Positions 23,047 through 35,150 of a DNA stretch of 64,000 nucleotides are shown here, in pieces. The number at the start of each line of letters is the position of its first letter. The stretch's first letter is position 1. Source of the DNA: Dipteris shenzhenensis (lineage: Eukaryota > Polypodiophyta > Polypodiopsida > Gleicheniales); the NCBI GenBank assembly GCA_047967505.1, contig CM106540.1. One strand, given 5' to 3'. The notes beneath the pieces were generated by a model. The model was not told the origin of the DNA, made no database searches, and was given only the letters and a program-made list of their open reading frames with translations. The translations under genes and the position numbers were made by a program.

Positions 23047-24060
23047 TCATTTTTTGTATGATTGGCCATGCAGTGTGGACACTAGACATTTTCTTGCCAT
23101 GGATATGTTTGAGTTAGCACGAGACAAGTGAAGTTTTTGTTCCATGGCCTGCATCATGTCTTCTTTCCACTTCATGGTCATGGCCTCCAGGCGATCTTCA
23201 TTTGATGTTTTGGTAGTGGCCTTTGATTTGCCCTTTTTCGATTGCTTATCACGTGTACTAGATCTGCCGTCATCATTGCTAGTGTATGAGTCAATCATGC
23301 CATCCTCAATGTCAATGGCTACCACATGAGCAGCACTGAACATTTCATAGCTGCTTATCTTTTTCATATCCTTTCGGATTTTCTTTGGTAGTCCTACAAT
23401 AAACCATGCCGTGAGGTACTTTGCATCTAGGCATGGGTCACATTTGGCGATTAATCATTTCATCTTACCTATGTACATGTGTACATCTTCTCGGTGGCCT
23501 TGTTCGAGCTTGCTTAGTTGGAGAGTAGGATCTTCTTGTAGACTCTCCATTTGAAAGCATCATTTGAATTCTGTTTGAAGTAGGTCCTATGTGGCACGCT
23601 CTTCCACTAGAAGGTCTAGTTACCATTCAGATGCTTCATCAGTTAAGGCCATGGGAAACCAAGCCACCTTGGTGTCATGGGATTGATCTCCACTTGCTCG
23701 GCATGCGGCATCAAAATGCTAGAGGAATCGGGCTGGATCTCCCCTACCATTATATTTGGGAAGTTCCAGCTTTCCCAAGGGGGGTGTGCCTTGATTGTTA
23801 TTATTTCTTCGATTAAAGAAATTGTCAGCCTCTGCATTGAGGTCGATATCCCCATCATTGTCGTGTTGGGGTGTGGAGGAGTTAAAGGGAGTGATTGAAT
23901 TTTGGGGGGGGATTCGGGGTAGAGTATTGGCGAGGGGGGTGGCTACAGTGGAGTTGTATGTGGATTTGGTGAGCGTTGGAGTTATAAGCATTGGCTAGAA
24001 CATAGCTACATGCAGAAGATTTGCCAAGGGTGTCTCTGCCACAAGTGCGGGTGTGGATGA
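23047..24060 (-). pseudogene. gypsy gag (Retrotrans_gag type) remnant
   Basis: An N-terminal frame (23991-23719) is Asn/Pro-rich and ends with GKLELPKYNGRGDPARFL, a typical entry into the gag capsid fold. The capsid region continues through stops (WFPMALTDEASEW; LSKLEQGHREDVHMYIGKMK; LTAWFIVGLPKKIRKDMKKI). The frame 23367-23047 holds a basic Lys/Ser-rich tail followed by a helix (EDRLEAMTMKWKEDMMQAME). Confidence 0.7.
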
Positions 24061-24099
24061 AGTTGTGTTGGGAGGGTTAGAGTGGTGTTAGTTTGTGTA

Positions 24100-24760
24100 G
24101 GGACTATTGGGTTAATAATGTGCCTAAGATTTTCCTACATGTGTAGGGAACCGTGCCAGTCCAGACGGATCGTTAATCGGAGGTCATGGTGTGAAGATAT
24201 GAGCGAATTTGTGCAAAACGAGGCACACACGGGGGTGCGAATGAGCGAGTGCTAGGGATGCTGAAATGGTGTGAAACGAGCTAAAAAAATACCCCGTAAT
24301 GTGGTGTTTTTGTGTGTGAAATCCGGGCTCAAACAGGGTTCATTTTGGGTCCCAAACGAATGAGTTAGGAGGGGTTAAAGAAGGGGTAAAAGTTGCTTTT
24401 TTTGGGGGAGGCTTGGTCTTAAGGTTTGGTGTGAAGGGGCTTTAAACCTAACTAAGGAATAGTAACTAACTCAATTGAGTTGACTTAACTGGCCCAATTA
24501 CTCTAACTAACCTAACTTTCTAGTATGGTTAGATTGACTATAACTAACTAACCACAGTTACTTCAACTAACCTAGTACAATCAACTAACCTAACAGTCCA
24601 GTTAGTGTAACTAACTAACAGTTAAACAAACTTGAATAAATTTAAAGCTAACCTAACTAAAGTTAAAGATAATCTAACCTAGGTTAAAATTAACCTAGGT
24701 TAAGACTAACCTAGCTGAAAACTAGCCTAACCTAGGTTAAGGTTAGTTTTTTTTTTTCCC
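24100..24760. other. gypsy leader, degenerate (TAACTAACC)n
   Basis: From ~24430 to 24745 the sequence consists of loose TAACTAAC/CTAACCTAGGTTAA repeats. No coding segment. Confidence 0.5.
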
Positions 24761-24769
24761 CAAAAAAAC

Positions 24770-25501
24770 TGTGTGGGGGGGGCGAGGCTGCCTTGGCGGC
24801 GGCGCAGTGGGGGGGGTGTAGGGGAGGGGAGGGGAGAGGGGACAAGGCGGAGGGGGGATGCAGGGGAGGGGAGGGGATAGGGGACAGGGGCATAGGGGGG
24901 GCACAAGGGAGAGGAGTGGGGGCAAGCGGGTAGGGTTGGAGGGGACGGGGAGCATTGGAGAGGATGCGTTGGGGGCGAGTGGGCAGGGCTTGGGCAGTGA
25001 GGCAGGCGAGGGGCACAGGGGAGGGGAGGGGACAGGGGACAGGAGCATAGGGGGGGCACAGGGGAGAGGAGCGAGGGCGAGCGAGGAGGGTTGGAGGGGA
25101 AGGGGAGGATTGGAGAGGATGGGTGGGGGACGGGTGGCCGGGGCTTGGGTGGCGGGGCAGGTGAGGGCCGTGGGGGAGTCTGTGGGGCATGAGCACGAGC
25201 GTAGGCAGTGGGCAGGGTAGGGCAGTGAGGGCAGACGACAGGGGGGTTGCGCAGCCACAAGTTTGCAACGAGGGTTTGACCGAGGGGGGGTTGTGGTGAG
25301 GGGAGGCGAAGGGGGTTGGGATAGAGAGAGAGAGAGTGAGAGAGAGAGAGGGGGGGAGGGAATGAGAAAGAGAGAGGGGGGGAAAGGGGGAGAGGTATCA
25401 GAGAGAAGAGGGAGGGGGGAAAGAGATAGAGAGAGAGAAAGAAAGAGAGAGGTGGAGGGAAAGAGAGAGAGAGAGAGAGATAGAAAGAGAGGGGGAGGGA
25501 A

Positions 25502-25532
<31 letters not shown>

Positions 25533-25556
25533 TATGAGAGAGAAGAGGGAGGGGGA

Positions 25557-25620
<64 letters not shown>

Positions 25621-26265
25621 GAGAGAGAGGTATGAGAGAGAAGAGGGAGGGGGAAAGAAAGAGAGAGGGGGGGGGGAAAGGGGGGAGGGGGTGGTGGGGA
25701 TGGTGGGGGGAAAAGGGGGAGGGGGGAAGGGGGTGGTGGAGATGGAGGGGGGAAGGGAGAGGGGGTGGTGGAGATGGAGGGGGAGAGGGGGGAGGGGGTG
25801 TGGTGGTGGAGATGGAGAGGGGGAGGGGGGAGGGGGTGGCGGAGATGGAGGGGGGGAGGGGGTGGTGGAGATGGAGGGGGGAGGGGGGAGGAGGAAGGGG
25901 GAGATGGAGGGGGGGAGGAGGTGGTGTTGGAGATGGAGGGGGGAGGGGGGGAGGGGGTGGTGGAGATGGAGGGGGGGAACAGGTGGTGGAGATGGAGGGG
26001 GGAGGGGGGGAGCGGGGAGGGGGAGGGGGAGATGGAGGGCGAAGGGGGGGAGGGGGTGGTGGAGATGGAGGGGGGGAAGGGGTGGTGGAGATGGAGGGGG
26101 GAGGGGGAAGGGGTTGTGGTGGCGGAGATGGAGAGGGGGAGGAGGGAGGGGGTGGTAGAGATGGAGGGGGGAGGGGGTGATAGAGATGGAGGGGGGAGGG
26201 GTGGGTGGTGGAAATGGGAGGGAGAGGGTGGTGGAAATGGGAGGGGAAAAAGAAAAAAAAGAAGA
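24770..26265 (+). repeat. 1.5 kb G/A-rich array (GGTGGTGGAGATGGAGGGGGG)n with (GA)n core
   Basis: Strongly purine-biased plus strand. 24780-25230 holds degenerate ~170 bp units rich in GGGGAGGGGA and GGGCACAGGG. 25320-25640 is GA/GAGG microsatellite. 25690-26240 is a ~20-40 bp minisatellite around GGTGGTGGAGATGGAGGG. Dozens of G3+ runs suggest G-quadruplex potential on the plus strand and triplex (H-DNA) potential. The long frames on both strands are compositional. Confidence 0.85.
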
Positions 26266-26898
26266 AGAAAACTTGATGGACGGAAATCCAAAGGGAGGAA
26301 GAGGTGGTCACCTGAATGCTCTCCAAGTCTTTCTCGAAGTAACGGGATTGTTGAGGTACAATGGACGGTGGGTGGATGGCTAGGTTATCACTGTGAGATG
26401 GGCAAGAAGTCACTTACAATGTGAGGATAGGAGTAAGGTGGTGGTCGATGGAGAGGGAGGAGTGTCTTGCGTAGGGCTCGGAATGAAGAAGAGGATGGAG
26501 GAAAAATGTGAAATATGAAGAATGAGGGGGTGGAGTGGGTTTTTATAGGAAATGAGTTTAGGTTAAGGGTTAAACCCTAAACTCTTCCCAAGCTGTAACT
26601 TTTTATGAATGGCTTGGTTTACTCTTCTGCAAAAAGGTGAAATGATCGAAATTGCAAGCTCTATACATTTGTGTCCACTACCTAGCCCGATTGTTTATCA
26701 AGTGGCTTCTATTTAAGAAACAAAGAAAATTTCTTAAGGTAGGAACCCAAGTTTGATGCTTGGGGTAGATATGTTTGGCTAGAAATGGAAAAAGAATTTA
26801 CTCTCCTTGCCCTTGAGTGTTATGTTCGTGAAAGTTCGAAGTAGTTTATTTTTTACACGTACCTATGCATGTTTACTCATTACTTGAGATGCTAGTCT

Positions 26899-26916
26899 CC
26901 CTGGCAACGGTGCCAA
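26899..26916 (-). other. gypsy primer binding site (Asp-tRNA-like)
   Basis: The minus strand reads TGGCACCGTTGCCAGGG, two mismatches from the TGGCGCCGTTGCCGGGG site of many plant gypsy elements (complementary to the tRNA-Asp 3' end). It sits 2-3 bp inside an LTR edge (TGTTGG at 26919 on the plus strand). Confidence 0.75.
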
Positions 26917-26918
26917 AT

Positions 26919-28100
26919 GTTGGCTCTTTCCTATGGCTTTCGTAGGAAGAGCAGGGTTTTCTTAATATGTAGGGTTCCGAGGCTTTTTGTCACCTACACA
27001 TATATTGGGGTTGGCAGTTGTAGTATATGTGTAGCTTAGAACCTTGAGTCGTGTTCTAGTGAGAGATGTAGGCTTAAGTGTGGTAACTAAACAAAGTGCA
27101 TGCATGTGTAAAAGGAACATGTATCATCATGATTGAGGTAATGAAGGCTTTTGCCTTCATGGGGTTTTGCAGGTTTTAGGAGGAGTTTAAGGGTTAGAAG
27201 GAGGTTCCAGGGTTAGAAGGAGGTTCCATGGTTTAGAAGGAGGTTCTAGGGTTAGAAGGAGTTCCAAGGTTTAGGAGGTTCCAAGGTTTATAAGGAGGTT
27301 CTAGGGTTAGAAGGAGTTCCAAGGTTTAGAATGAGGTTCCAAGGTTTAGGGAAGAGTACATGGAGGAGAACTCATCTCCCTCATAGATCATGGAGTTTAA
27401 GGGTTGAGGAACAAAGGGTTTAGGGGGAGCATAGGAGTGGGAGAGGAAGAAGGTGTAAGAGCATGGGGGAAAGAAGAGAGAGGAGGGAGGAGGAGGAGGA
27501 GGAGGAGGGAGGAGGAAAGAGGAGGAGGAGGAGAGAGGAGGAGAAAAGAGGAGGAGGAGGTGGGAGGAGGAGAGGGAGAGGATGGGTTGCAAGGTTGGAG
27601 CAGAGGGGAGGAGGAGTTGCAAGGTTAGGACATGTTTTGGACGTGGAGTGCTAGGAAGCATGGACACTTGAGACAATTTCTTGGAATACCAAAGTAGAAC
27701 TCAACACAATGCCCCAATGAGTGTGGGCTTCATTCCATTATGGGGTATCTATACAAGTTGGAGAGCTTCTCTCTCTGCATGTAGGAATTGTAACACATTC
27801 TCTCTCTACATGTAGAACTTGCATATAGAAGTTGCATGTAGAAGTTGTATGTAGAACTTGCATATAGAACTCACATGTACAACTCGCATGTAGAACTTGC
27901 ATCTATAACTCACATGTACAACTCGCATGTAGGAGTTGCATGTAGAATTCATATGTACAACTCACATGTAGGAGTTCCATGTAGAAGTTGTATGTAGAAC
28001 TTGCATGTAGAACTCGCATGTACAACTCGCATGTAGGAATTGCATGTAGAACTTGCATGTAGAACATGCAAGTTGGATTTCTAAGAGGGATTATTTCTAG
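26919..28100 (-). repeat. gypsy 5' LTR, outer boundary unknown
   Basis: The inner edge is fixed by the primer site. No second LTR copy exists in the window to define the outer edge. The interval contains three tandem arrays: 27175-27350 (AGGAGGTTCCAGGGTTAGA, ~21 bp), 27480-27570 (GGAGGA) and 27775-28070 (GCATGTAGAACTTGCATGTAG, ~14-28 bp). These may be later expansions. Confidence 0.4.
27775..28070 (+). repeat. ~14 bp minisatellite (GCATGTAGAACTT)n
   Basis: About 20 copies of CATGTAGAACTCG / CATGTACAACTCG / CATGTAGGAGTTG variants, ending at AACATGCAAGTTGG. Confidence 0.85.
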
Positions 28101-28449
28101 CCTTATGCAAGAACAAGCGGAGCTTTGGTGCTACTCTACATACACATTCTATTCTACCTAAGTCCAAGTTGGCACAGAGTCAACAGTAGCCCTGTTTAAG
28201 GGATCATTATCTGGGTGTACCCTTAGTAGGTCCAAAAAGAGTACTAAGGGTCGAGGTTGCTGTGATGGCATGAGAGTTGTAGATGAGTTTGCACATACCC
28301 CCACTGCTCCAAGTCTCCCCTTTTTCATGAGATGCAATGCCAGTCTGGTCCCTTGCCCTCCCCACTCATAGGACACAGCACCCTAGAGACCACTCTCTCC
28401 CCTACTCCTCACTCAAGCCCTCGCTCCACCCCTCTCTCTAGCCCTACTA

Positions 28450-29165
28450 CTCCATGCATCCTTTGTACTTTGCTTTGCCTAAGGACCTATCCTACAGAGT
28501 GAATAGGATTGGGGAAGTTATACAGGGTGATGATAGAAAGAAGGTCACAAGATACATGAGGAGATTGATGAGCACCCACCACTTCCCCAAGGATATATTC
28601 AAACCTTGGAAGCAACAGGACAATGGAGCCAAGGAGGCCATCATAGATGTCATAAAGAGATAATTTCCCAACCCTAGATGGTATGAGTTTGATCAAAATT
28701 CCATGCTTATGCACATGGGGGAGCTCCTTCTGTCTTATAGATACAGTTGTCAAGGTGAGGAAGCACAAGCCAGGGTGGGCGGATCCAAAAGATAGATAGT
28801 GAAGAAGGAGCACAAGGAGAATCCAAATGCATTTGAGGCTTAGTAGAGGGTGACGAGGAGATGCCTAAATACCATAGGTCCTTCGTACCTCAGGAGTGAT
28901 GGCAGACTAGGCAATGAGGCATGGGTGGTAAGTATATATTTATCTTCTACTAAATATCTAATATGTTCAGTCATTCAAATGTTTTGTCATTCATATCTAA
29001 CTCCTTGAATTTGGATCCACATGAACCTATGATTGGTAGGCCTCCAAGTGATGAGGAGTACAAAAGGGCATTCAGGATTGGATCTCACTCTTGGTTTAAG
29101 GAGAAGGAGGGCAAGGGATTTAACATCAATTGGTGCCTTGTGGTAGTGCATAATGTGAGTATACT
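28450..29165 (+). pseudogene. degraded coding segments, family uncertain
   Basis: Two plus-strand segments. 28454-28790 reads MRRLMSTHHFPKDIFKPWKQ, KEAIIDVIKR, stop, FPNPRWYEFDQNSMLMHMGE and LLLSYRYSCQ. 28990-29160 reads EPMIGRPPSDEEYKRAFRIG and SHSWFKEKEGKG. Helical, aromatic-rich spacing reminds me of the DNA-associated domain near the start of En/Spm-type proteins, but the match is weak. Stops and a ~130 bp non-coding gap separate the pieces. Confidence 0.3.
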
Positions 29166-29409
29166 TTAATCCTCATCGTTATCATTTGACTATCACTGTA
29201 TTCTTACAATTGACACTCTTAGTTTTTCTAGCTTGTTTCATTCTTAGGGACGCATTCAACCCCATCCAGAGATGTAGACGAAGATCTGGACTTAGAGATT
29301 GGATCTAAAGAAGTGGAAAACAACAAGCAAGTAGGGACATAAGGAACACATTACAAACCAATAATGCAAAAAATTAATCACTCATTGCATATAATCGTAC
29401 TCATATTTG

Positions 29410-29585
29410 CAAATATAGAGACTATTGAGAGGCAAAAAAGAGAGGGGAAAAGGAAGGGGGAGAGAGAGGGGATCGATGAGGGAAAAGAGAGCAAACAAGA
29501 AGGGAAAAGAGAGCAAATGAGAAGAGAAATAGAAGAAAGAAGAAGAGAGGAAAAACGAGTAAAAGAGAGGAAGAGAGTCTAGAAT
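29410..29585 (+). repeat. purine-rich GAGAGGAAA tract
   Basis: Low-complexity A/G sequence after the coding relic. It encodes only a Lys/Arg/Glu-rich run in one frame. Confidence 0.6.
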
Positions 29586-29837
29586 TTCATATTCATGTAA
29601 TCATGCCAATTTTCTTGTGATTATGTGTCATGATTGATGAATTTCATGCAATCACAGGCACAATCACGCTTTATGCTATTAGTTGGCATTGACTTAGAAA
29701 CTAGATACATACTTGCAGTAGTATCAACACTACCGAAGATAGTCTAATACCCATGGCACTAATACCACTACTGTTGGTAGTTTAACACAATACTACTGGC
29801 AGTATTTCTAGTACTACCGGTAGTATTATTACCAAAC

Positions 29838-30485
29838 AGTAATATTCCAACCCAAAATTGAAACTCTTTCGGTAACTAATAATCTATATACTACTGTCGA
29901 CATAGTTAGTATTACTAGTAGTAATATATAAATCATCACCATAGTAATTCTATCGGCCCAAGATATATGCCAACCACTAGGCTCATTTTCACCGAAATTG
30001 GATTGAGAAGAGGTAAAAATCTACCAAGTCTCTCTAAGTCTTGGATGAGGGCCTTGGTCGAGGAAGTGGTTCCTAGTCCTGCATCCTGAATAGGATGGGG
30101 GGCTAGGTGGAACCATGACCTTGATCCACGCTCCCTCGAATCTCCGCATAAAGGGGGAATGACATAGCAATATTCCAACCCAGAATTGTAACTCTTTTGA
30201 TAGTAATCTATATACTACCACTGATAGAGTTAGTATTACTGGGCAGTAATATATAAATCATCACCAATAATTCTATCGGCCCAAGATATATGCCAACCAT
30301 TGAGCTCATTTTCACCAAAAGTGGATTGAGAAGAGGTAAAAATCTATCGAGTCTCTCCAAGTCTTGGATGAGGGCCTTGTTCCAAGAAGTGGTTCTTGGT
30401 CTCGCATCCTAAACAGGATGGGGGGCTAGTTGGAACCATGACCTAAATCTAGGTTCCCTCGGATCTCCACATAAAGGGGGAATTA
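29838..30485 (+). repeat. direct tandem duplication, ~325 bp unit
   Basis: 29838-30165 and 30169-30485 are two copies. Each runs from GTAATATTCCAACCC through ATTCTATCGGCCCAAGATAT and TTGGATTGAGAAGAGGTAAA to CCGCATAAAGGGGGAAT (CCACAT... in copy 2). Upstream, 29720-29840 is an irregular ACTACTGGTAGT microsatellite. Confidence 0.85.
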
Positions 30486-30489
30486 TTTT

Positions 30490-32000
30490 GTCATTTTTTT
30501 AAAGAATTTACTTAGCATTTATTGCATACATGCATTGAAAGAATCTTTGGTGCATTGAAATTTATTAGCTTTTAGGAAATCTTTAAACTTTTACATCTAT
30601 GCATGATAATTTATTTGCATTTCATGCAATTAAAAAAATAAAGAATGGATAGGGTGGGAGTTATTGTCGCATGCTTGCATGCTCACTATTGTCTGACAAA
30701 TGTAGCTCTTTGCTAGTGTCAAGCAATCAAGATTTGTGCACACACAATAAGATCTTCTCATAAGCATGGCCTTAATCACCGGCACTAAGCAAAAATTAGG
30801 GGCAAAGTTAAGTAAGCTAGTGCAAGAGAGTGATGAGAAGCATTCATGATGCCTTTTTTGTTAGGGTGTGCAAAGTGAAGAGGAGGATTCTTCATGATGC
30901 TAAGACTATAGTTCACAGTCTGAAGGTCATGATGACCTTGCCAGTCAGGTGCAATGGGAGACATATGCAATGCTTTGGGTTGATAGCTTTATTGGGAATG
31001 AAGAGACCCACTTCAATGAAGCATGCAATGTAGACCCTACTCTTGCACAAGAGTTTGATGTCCTCAAGTTAACAAAATGGACAAGTGCATGGGCCAAGCA
31101 AAGGCTAAGCACAAGAATAGGGTCCTTGCATCAGATCACTATGTCATGAGCTGGGACAAGAAAGCTATAGCCACTTATGGGCGAGCTACATCCCTAGCCA
31201 CAGGTGAAGAGCAACTAGCCTCTACATCCTCTCATCCACTCAAAGGTGATGAGGTTCAAAGGGCACAACACGTGGCTAGTAACATAGGCAGTGTGTAAAA
31301 TAGCATATGTCACAGAAAGGGAGATACAAGTTGGCAAAAAGTCAGCTTAGGAACCTATAGCATTGTATTTAAAGTGCAGTTGGTAGGAGTTGTAGGTTTG
31401 CCATATCATGTGGGATATGCTGCAAAAGGAAATACAAGGGCAATATTGGGATGCGTACATGAGGAGCAAGGAGAGAACAACTCATGCAAAGTATAAACCT
31501 AGTCCATGTACATGTAATTGCAACAACCTGAGAAAGCCACTATGGACCATCACATGGCGGTATTCTATTATAGTTCCTTCAGATTCTGCTAATGGACTAG
31601 GGAAATTTCACATTTTACTTCCACCATTTCCTAAGGGGAGGAGCGGATCTGATGGCCACGGCAATTGGGGAAACCCAAGCTATATTGGGAAAGGAAGATA
31701 TTGCTTGATTCAATGTCTTTTGTGAGAATCTACTCCATATCATTCATGCACTTGTGGATGGCTTTTAGCAAGGTTGCACACTGGAAGGTGGATGCACATA
31801 GACCTACACGTAGACGATACCTTGGTGGAATTTTTTGGAAATTTTAGATGTGGAGTAGGCATCATAGATTGGGGGATGGCCATGGACTTCTCAAAGAGCT
31901 GAAAGGCATTCAAGCATCTAAACAAATAGTCTTTGGAGATAATGCCAACTTTGTTGAGCGAGTTTGCAGGATAGAGGAAGAGCATGGGTCGAAAAAATGG
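30490..32000 (+). other. old low-level coding traces, no gene recognised
   Basis: Short frames are scattered here (30949-31149, 31408-31725, 31665-31847). The best-looking run is near 31855-32025 (RHHRLGDGHGLLKELKGIQA, then VFGDNANFVERVCRIEEEHG). None matches a family I know. Confidence 0.3.
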
Positions 32001-32008
32001 CTTGCACC

Positions 32009-32265
32009 CTCGGGGGTGCACTACTAAGAAACCTTGTGTATCACGTGCATTAAAGGGGTATTTAAGAGACCCCTCAACTAAAATTTTCCCTCTAATAAAA
32101 TTACCCCTCTTTACTTGTGAACTAATGGAATTTTTTCCAAATTTAAATTAAAAACCCCCTCCTGTTATTGTAATCTAGTTAATTTTTTTTCATAAGTTTA
32201 ATTAAAATACCCCTCCATTTTAATGCACGTGGTACACTAAATTCATTTGAGGTGAACCCCTCGAG
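32009..32265. mobile_element. MITE, ~257 bp, long TIRs and 8 bp TSD
   Basis: The left end CTCGGGGGTGCAC...GTATCACGTGCATTAAAGG is complementary to the right end (CCATTTTAATGCACGTGGTAC...GTGAACCCCTCGAG) over about 60 bp with small gaps. The centre is AT-rich. Flanks CTTGCACC (32001-32008) and CCTGCACC (32266-32273) form an 8 bp target duplication with one mismatch. No coding capacity. An 8 bp TSD suggests a hAT-related non-autonomous element. Confidence 0.75.
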
Positions 32266-32279
32266 CCTGCACCTATAGG

Positions 32280-33560
32280 AAGTAGCATTAAGAGACAGAT
32301 ATACATGCCATGCAAATACGAATGCACTCGGTTGGATCATTATTGAAATGATTCACTTTTTGAAAATTCCTAGAGTAACCTTTAGGATGATCACAAAACG
32401 CCCCCTTCTCATGTCATTAATGCCATTAAGCATCATGCATTTAAGAGAAAGTGATGGATCACAATGCCAATCAGAGAAGGCCGCTTGTAGAGATTAGTGT
32501 TATCTTAAAGAGAGTAGGATGTGAGAGACAATTGGCTATGAGGCCTATGGATGAGATGAGCCTTGCAATTAGGCTTGCAACATAAGCCACCTTTTTGGTC
32601 TTGTAATATTTTTGGGATCCCATGTGTCAAACTTATTGCAATAAAATTCTTATTAAAAATAAAATTTAAAATCTGTCATTTGGCATCTGCCCACACGCCT
32701 ACATGTTGTTGTCAATGTACATGAGTTTCAAATGATTATTTTATTAATTGTAATTAAAGATTACAACATGTACATTTTGTTAAATTAAAGTAATTTTGTT
32801 ATTTTGCATAGGAGATGTAACAGTTTGCATCTTTCATGGGATATGTAGCATCTTCATCTTGCATCGAGCATATTGAACGTGACATTTGTAGCTTCTCTCC
32901 TACTTCACACATCAACGCCTCACAAATGTTGAATTTGATACATGAAGATCTTGCATATTGTCACACATCAAGCATCTAATGGCACCTCACTCCCTCCTCT
33001 TGCATCAATCGACACTTTCTTGCTCTTCTTGAACCTTATGTTTCCCTAAGCAGGGGAGGATTCTTGACATGCCAAGCATCAATGCTTATAGTTTGAGTGG
33101 ATACACAAGGTTGAGAGTGAAACACATTGAGCAGTGCCTGACACTATGTCAATAAGCTTGTCTCGAAACAAGAGTTATTGGGGCAATCTAGCCCTTAGAG
33201 GCTGATGAAGAGGAAGCCTCAAGCAACCAAGCTAGGAGACATATGAGAACAATGAAGGAACATGGAAGTACTGCAACCCAAGCTCAGCATGTCAAATGGA
33301 AGATCACAAATTGTCAAGATGAGCAGATTCGGAAAATGGGCAAGTAGATATATATCGAGGTATATGGGAAAGTGCCACACCATCATGAAGGCACAATGTA
33401 CTTTGCTAATTCTTGTATGTGCACTTCATATAAGGAATCCAGGTGGACTTCTAATCTTACAAGGACAAGCGTATAAGTGGACGTACTAAAGCGACAATCA
33501 CATAGTCACAATTGTCTAGGGAATTAGAGGTTCATGTGGGCCACTAGAGCAACAAGTGTC
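32280..33560. other. no gene recognised
   Basis: AT-leaning unique sequence with short frames only. Confidence 0.4.
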
Positions 33561-33564
33561 ATAG

Positions 33565-33775
33565 CTCAATGAAGAGAACATATCCTAGTTTGAGCAAGTT
33601 CAACAATTGGAAACTGAAAGACCATAGAGCGAGATGGAGCTACAAAATGATATTGATTCTCTACATGCACAGCTAAAGAGACTCGAGGACATCAACACAT
33701 AGTTGTGAGAAGAGGCTGACGATGCACATGCAACATTGATTGGAGATGCAAGCATGGAGGTGCGGTTAGTTGTTT
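33565..33775 (+). pseudogene. coiled-coil coding relic
   Basis: A plus-strand frame reads FEQVQQLETERP, stop, SEMELQNDIDSLHAQLKRLE, DINT, stop, L, stop, EEADDAHATLIGD. The heptad-like Leu/Ile spacing and Glu/Gln content suggest a decayed coiled coil. At least two stops are TAG where CAG would fit. Gene family unknown. Confidence 0.3.
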
Positions 33776-34360
33776 GTCAGCATCCATGTGCACAACCATA
33801 TTTGTGCAACCACTTTCCTCTGATATCCTAGATAATTGTTTGAGCCCTATATGCTAGTTTTTGTTTAATAACTCAACTAGCTACTATGCTTTACCTTGGA
33901 GCCATAAATTTCATATTTATTGTCTAGGAGACTACTTGCCAACTAGATCTATATGTCTACTTTGTAAAGCCCAATTATTGATAGCATTGTGCATGGTGTT
34001 GGGATTAGGAAAGGTGTATCTGGGAGCATGACTTTGAATTCCTTGGTTGCATTTATGAATGAAAATACAACACTAAATCACAAGGAATTGGCAATTGAAA
34101 TTTATAGATAATGCAAAATACAAGACATCAACATGCATGATGAGACAACACCATGCTATCACCCATCGGTAGCATGGTGTTGTTTGCTCTTTGTGCATGC
34201 ATGTTGTGCTTGATACAGTGCTCTCAAACTTGCTAATAAAAATGCAAAATTCTTATCCCACCCTAAATCTACAACAATCAATCAAAAAACAACAAGACAT
34301 TTGGAATACAATGAGACATTCATAACCCACCGCCATCATCATTGCCATCATTGCCACACT

Positions 34361-35150
34361 TCATGAGTCACTATCCTCATCATGTTCATTATCAATGTCC
34401 TCATCTTCAAACCCATGTGGAATGCAAATATTATTTCCCTCATCTTCATCCAATTCATCCTTCTCATCACTACCCGCCTCAAATATTGCACTATCAGTCC
34501 CTTCCTCATCCTCTTCTTAGGGTTCTAGGATTTGCAAGGATGGGACTGCTTCAGGTTGTATAGCATCAAGTAGGATATCATAGGTCCATTTTGGAACTTT
34601 CTCCTCATATCCCACATGTCCTAATGTTTCTAGCATTTTATGATAATTGGCGTAAATGTACACTAGATTCTCAACTCGATCCTCTAGCAGTTTATGTCAT
34701 AAAGTACTATGAATGTACTTATAATGACTCTAGTTCTTTCTGAGCCCGAGTTTGAGCATGTCTGAGTAAGGAACCTCATTGCAATCGGATGTAGAAGCTC
34801 ACACATGCCACCATTCATCATCCACCATTTCTAAGCAGATGTAGTTTATGCCAATGCTTGAACATCACTCCATGCAAACAACCCCTCCTTGCATCATCGA
34901 TACTTGGCTAACTCATTACAACACATTGCCAACTCATGGTAGTGGGGATAATACTATTGCATGACCTTATTAATGTCATGAATAACAATTGGGATCTCTG
35001 CATGCTTCATATGCCACCACTCAGGGCCTAAAAGGTACCCAACACTATGCAAGGGATTGTGAGCTTTCTCCCATCAAGGCCTAAAGAATTGCCACAATTC
35101 CTTGAATTTTGTAGCATTAAATGGTCTTCTCTCATTCTCTTGGTCTAGGC
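34361..35150 (-). pseudogene. hAT-family transposase C-terminal relic
   Basis: On the minus strand: NERRPFNATKFKELWQFF, KAHNPLHSVGYLLGPEWWHM, a helical stretch with stops, then PIAMRFLTQTCSNSGSER (34737-34795). This is the hAT C-terminal dimerisation motif (Ala-X-RXL-XQXCSX-SX-CERXWS), with Gly-Ser in place of the usual Cys. After frame changes come KLLEDRVENLVYIYANYHKM and an acidic tail (SDEKDELDEDEG...EHDEDSDS, stop at 34361-34363). hAT transposases excise and reinsert DNA with 8 bp duplications. This one lacks its N-terminal half. Confidence 0.65.

Larger units (their letters stand above)
20335..26918 (-). mobile_element. Ty3/gypsy retrotransposon, 5' part only, minus strand
   Basis: Read on the minus strand: primer site (26899-26916), a ~2.8 kb leader containing the G/A-rich array, gag (~24000-23000), zinc knuckles (~22595-22482), aspartic protease (~21790) and the segment just before RT (~20500-20340, LLMEYHDWLAWSYKEMKGIS). 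RT, RNase H, integrase and 3' LTR are absent because sequence homology changes abruptly to the transposase-like relic at ~20330. The primer site and long leader resemble Athila/Tat-type gypsy elements. Confidence 0.72.

Noticed and set aside
24743-26413. 556-codon Pro/Ser-rich minus-strand frame and Gly/Glu-rich plus-strand frames
   Set aside because: They are translations of the G/A array. Overlapping frames on both strands are equally open, which is a low-complexity effect.
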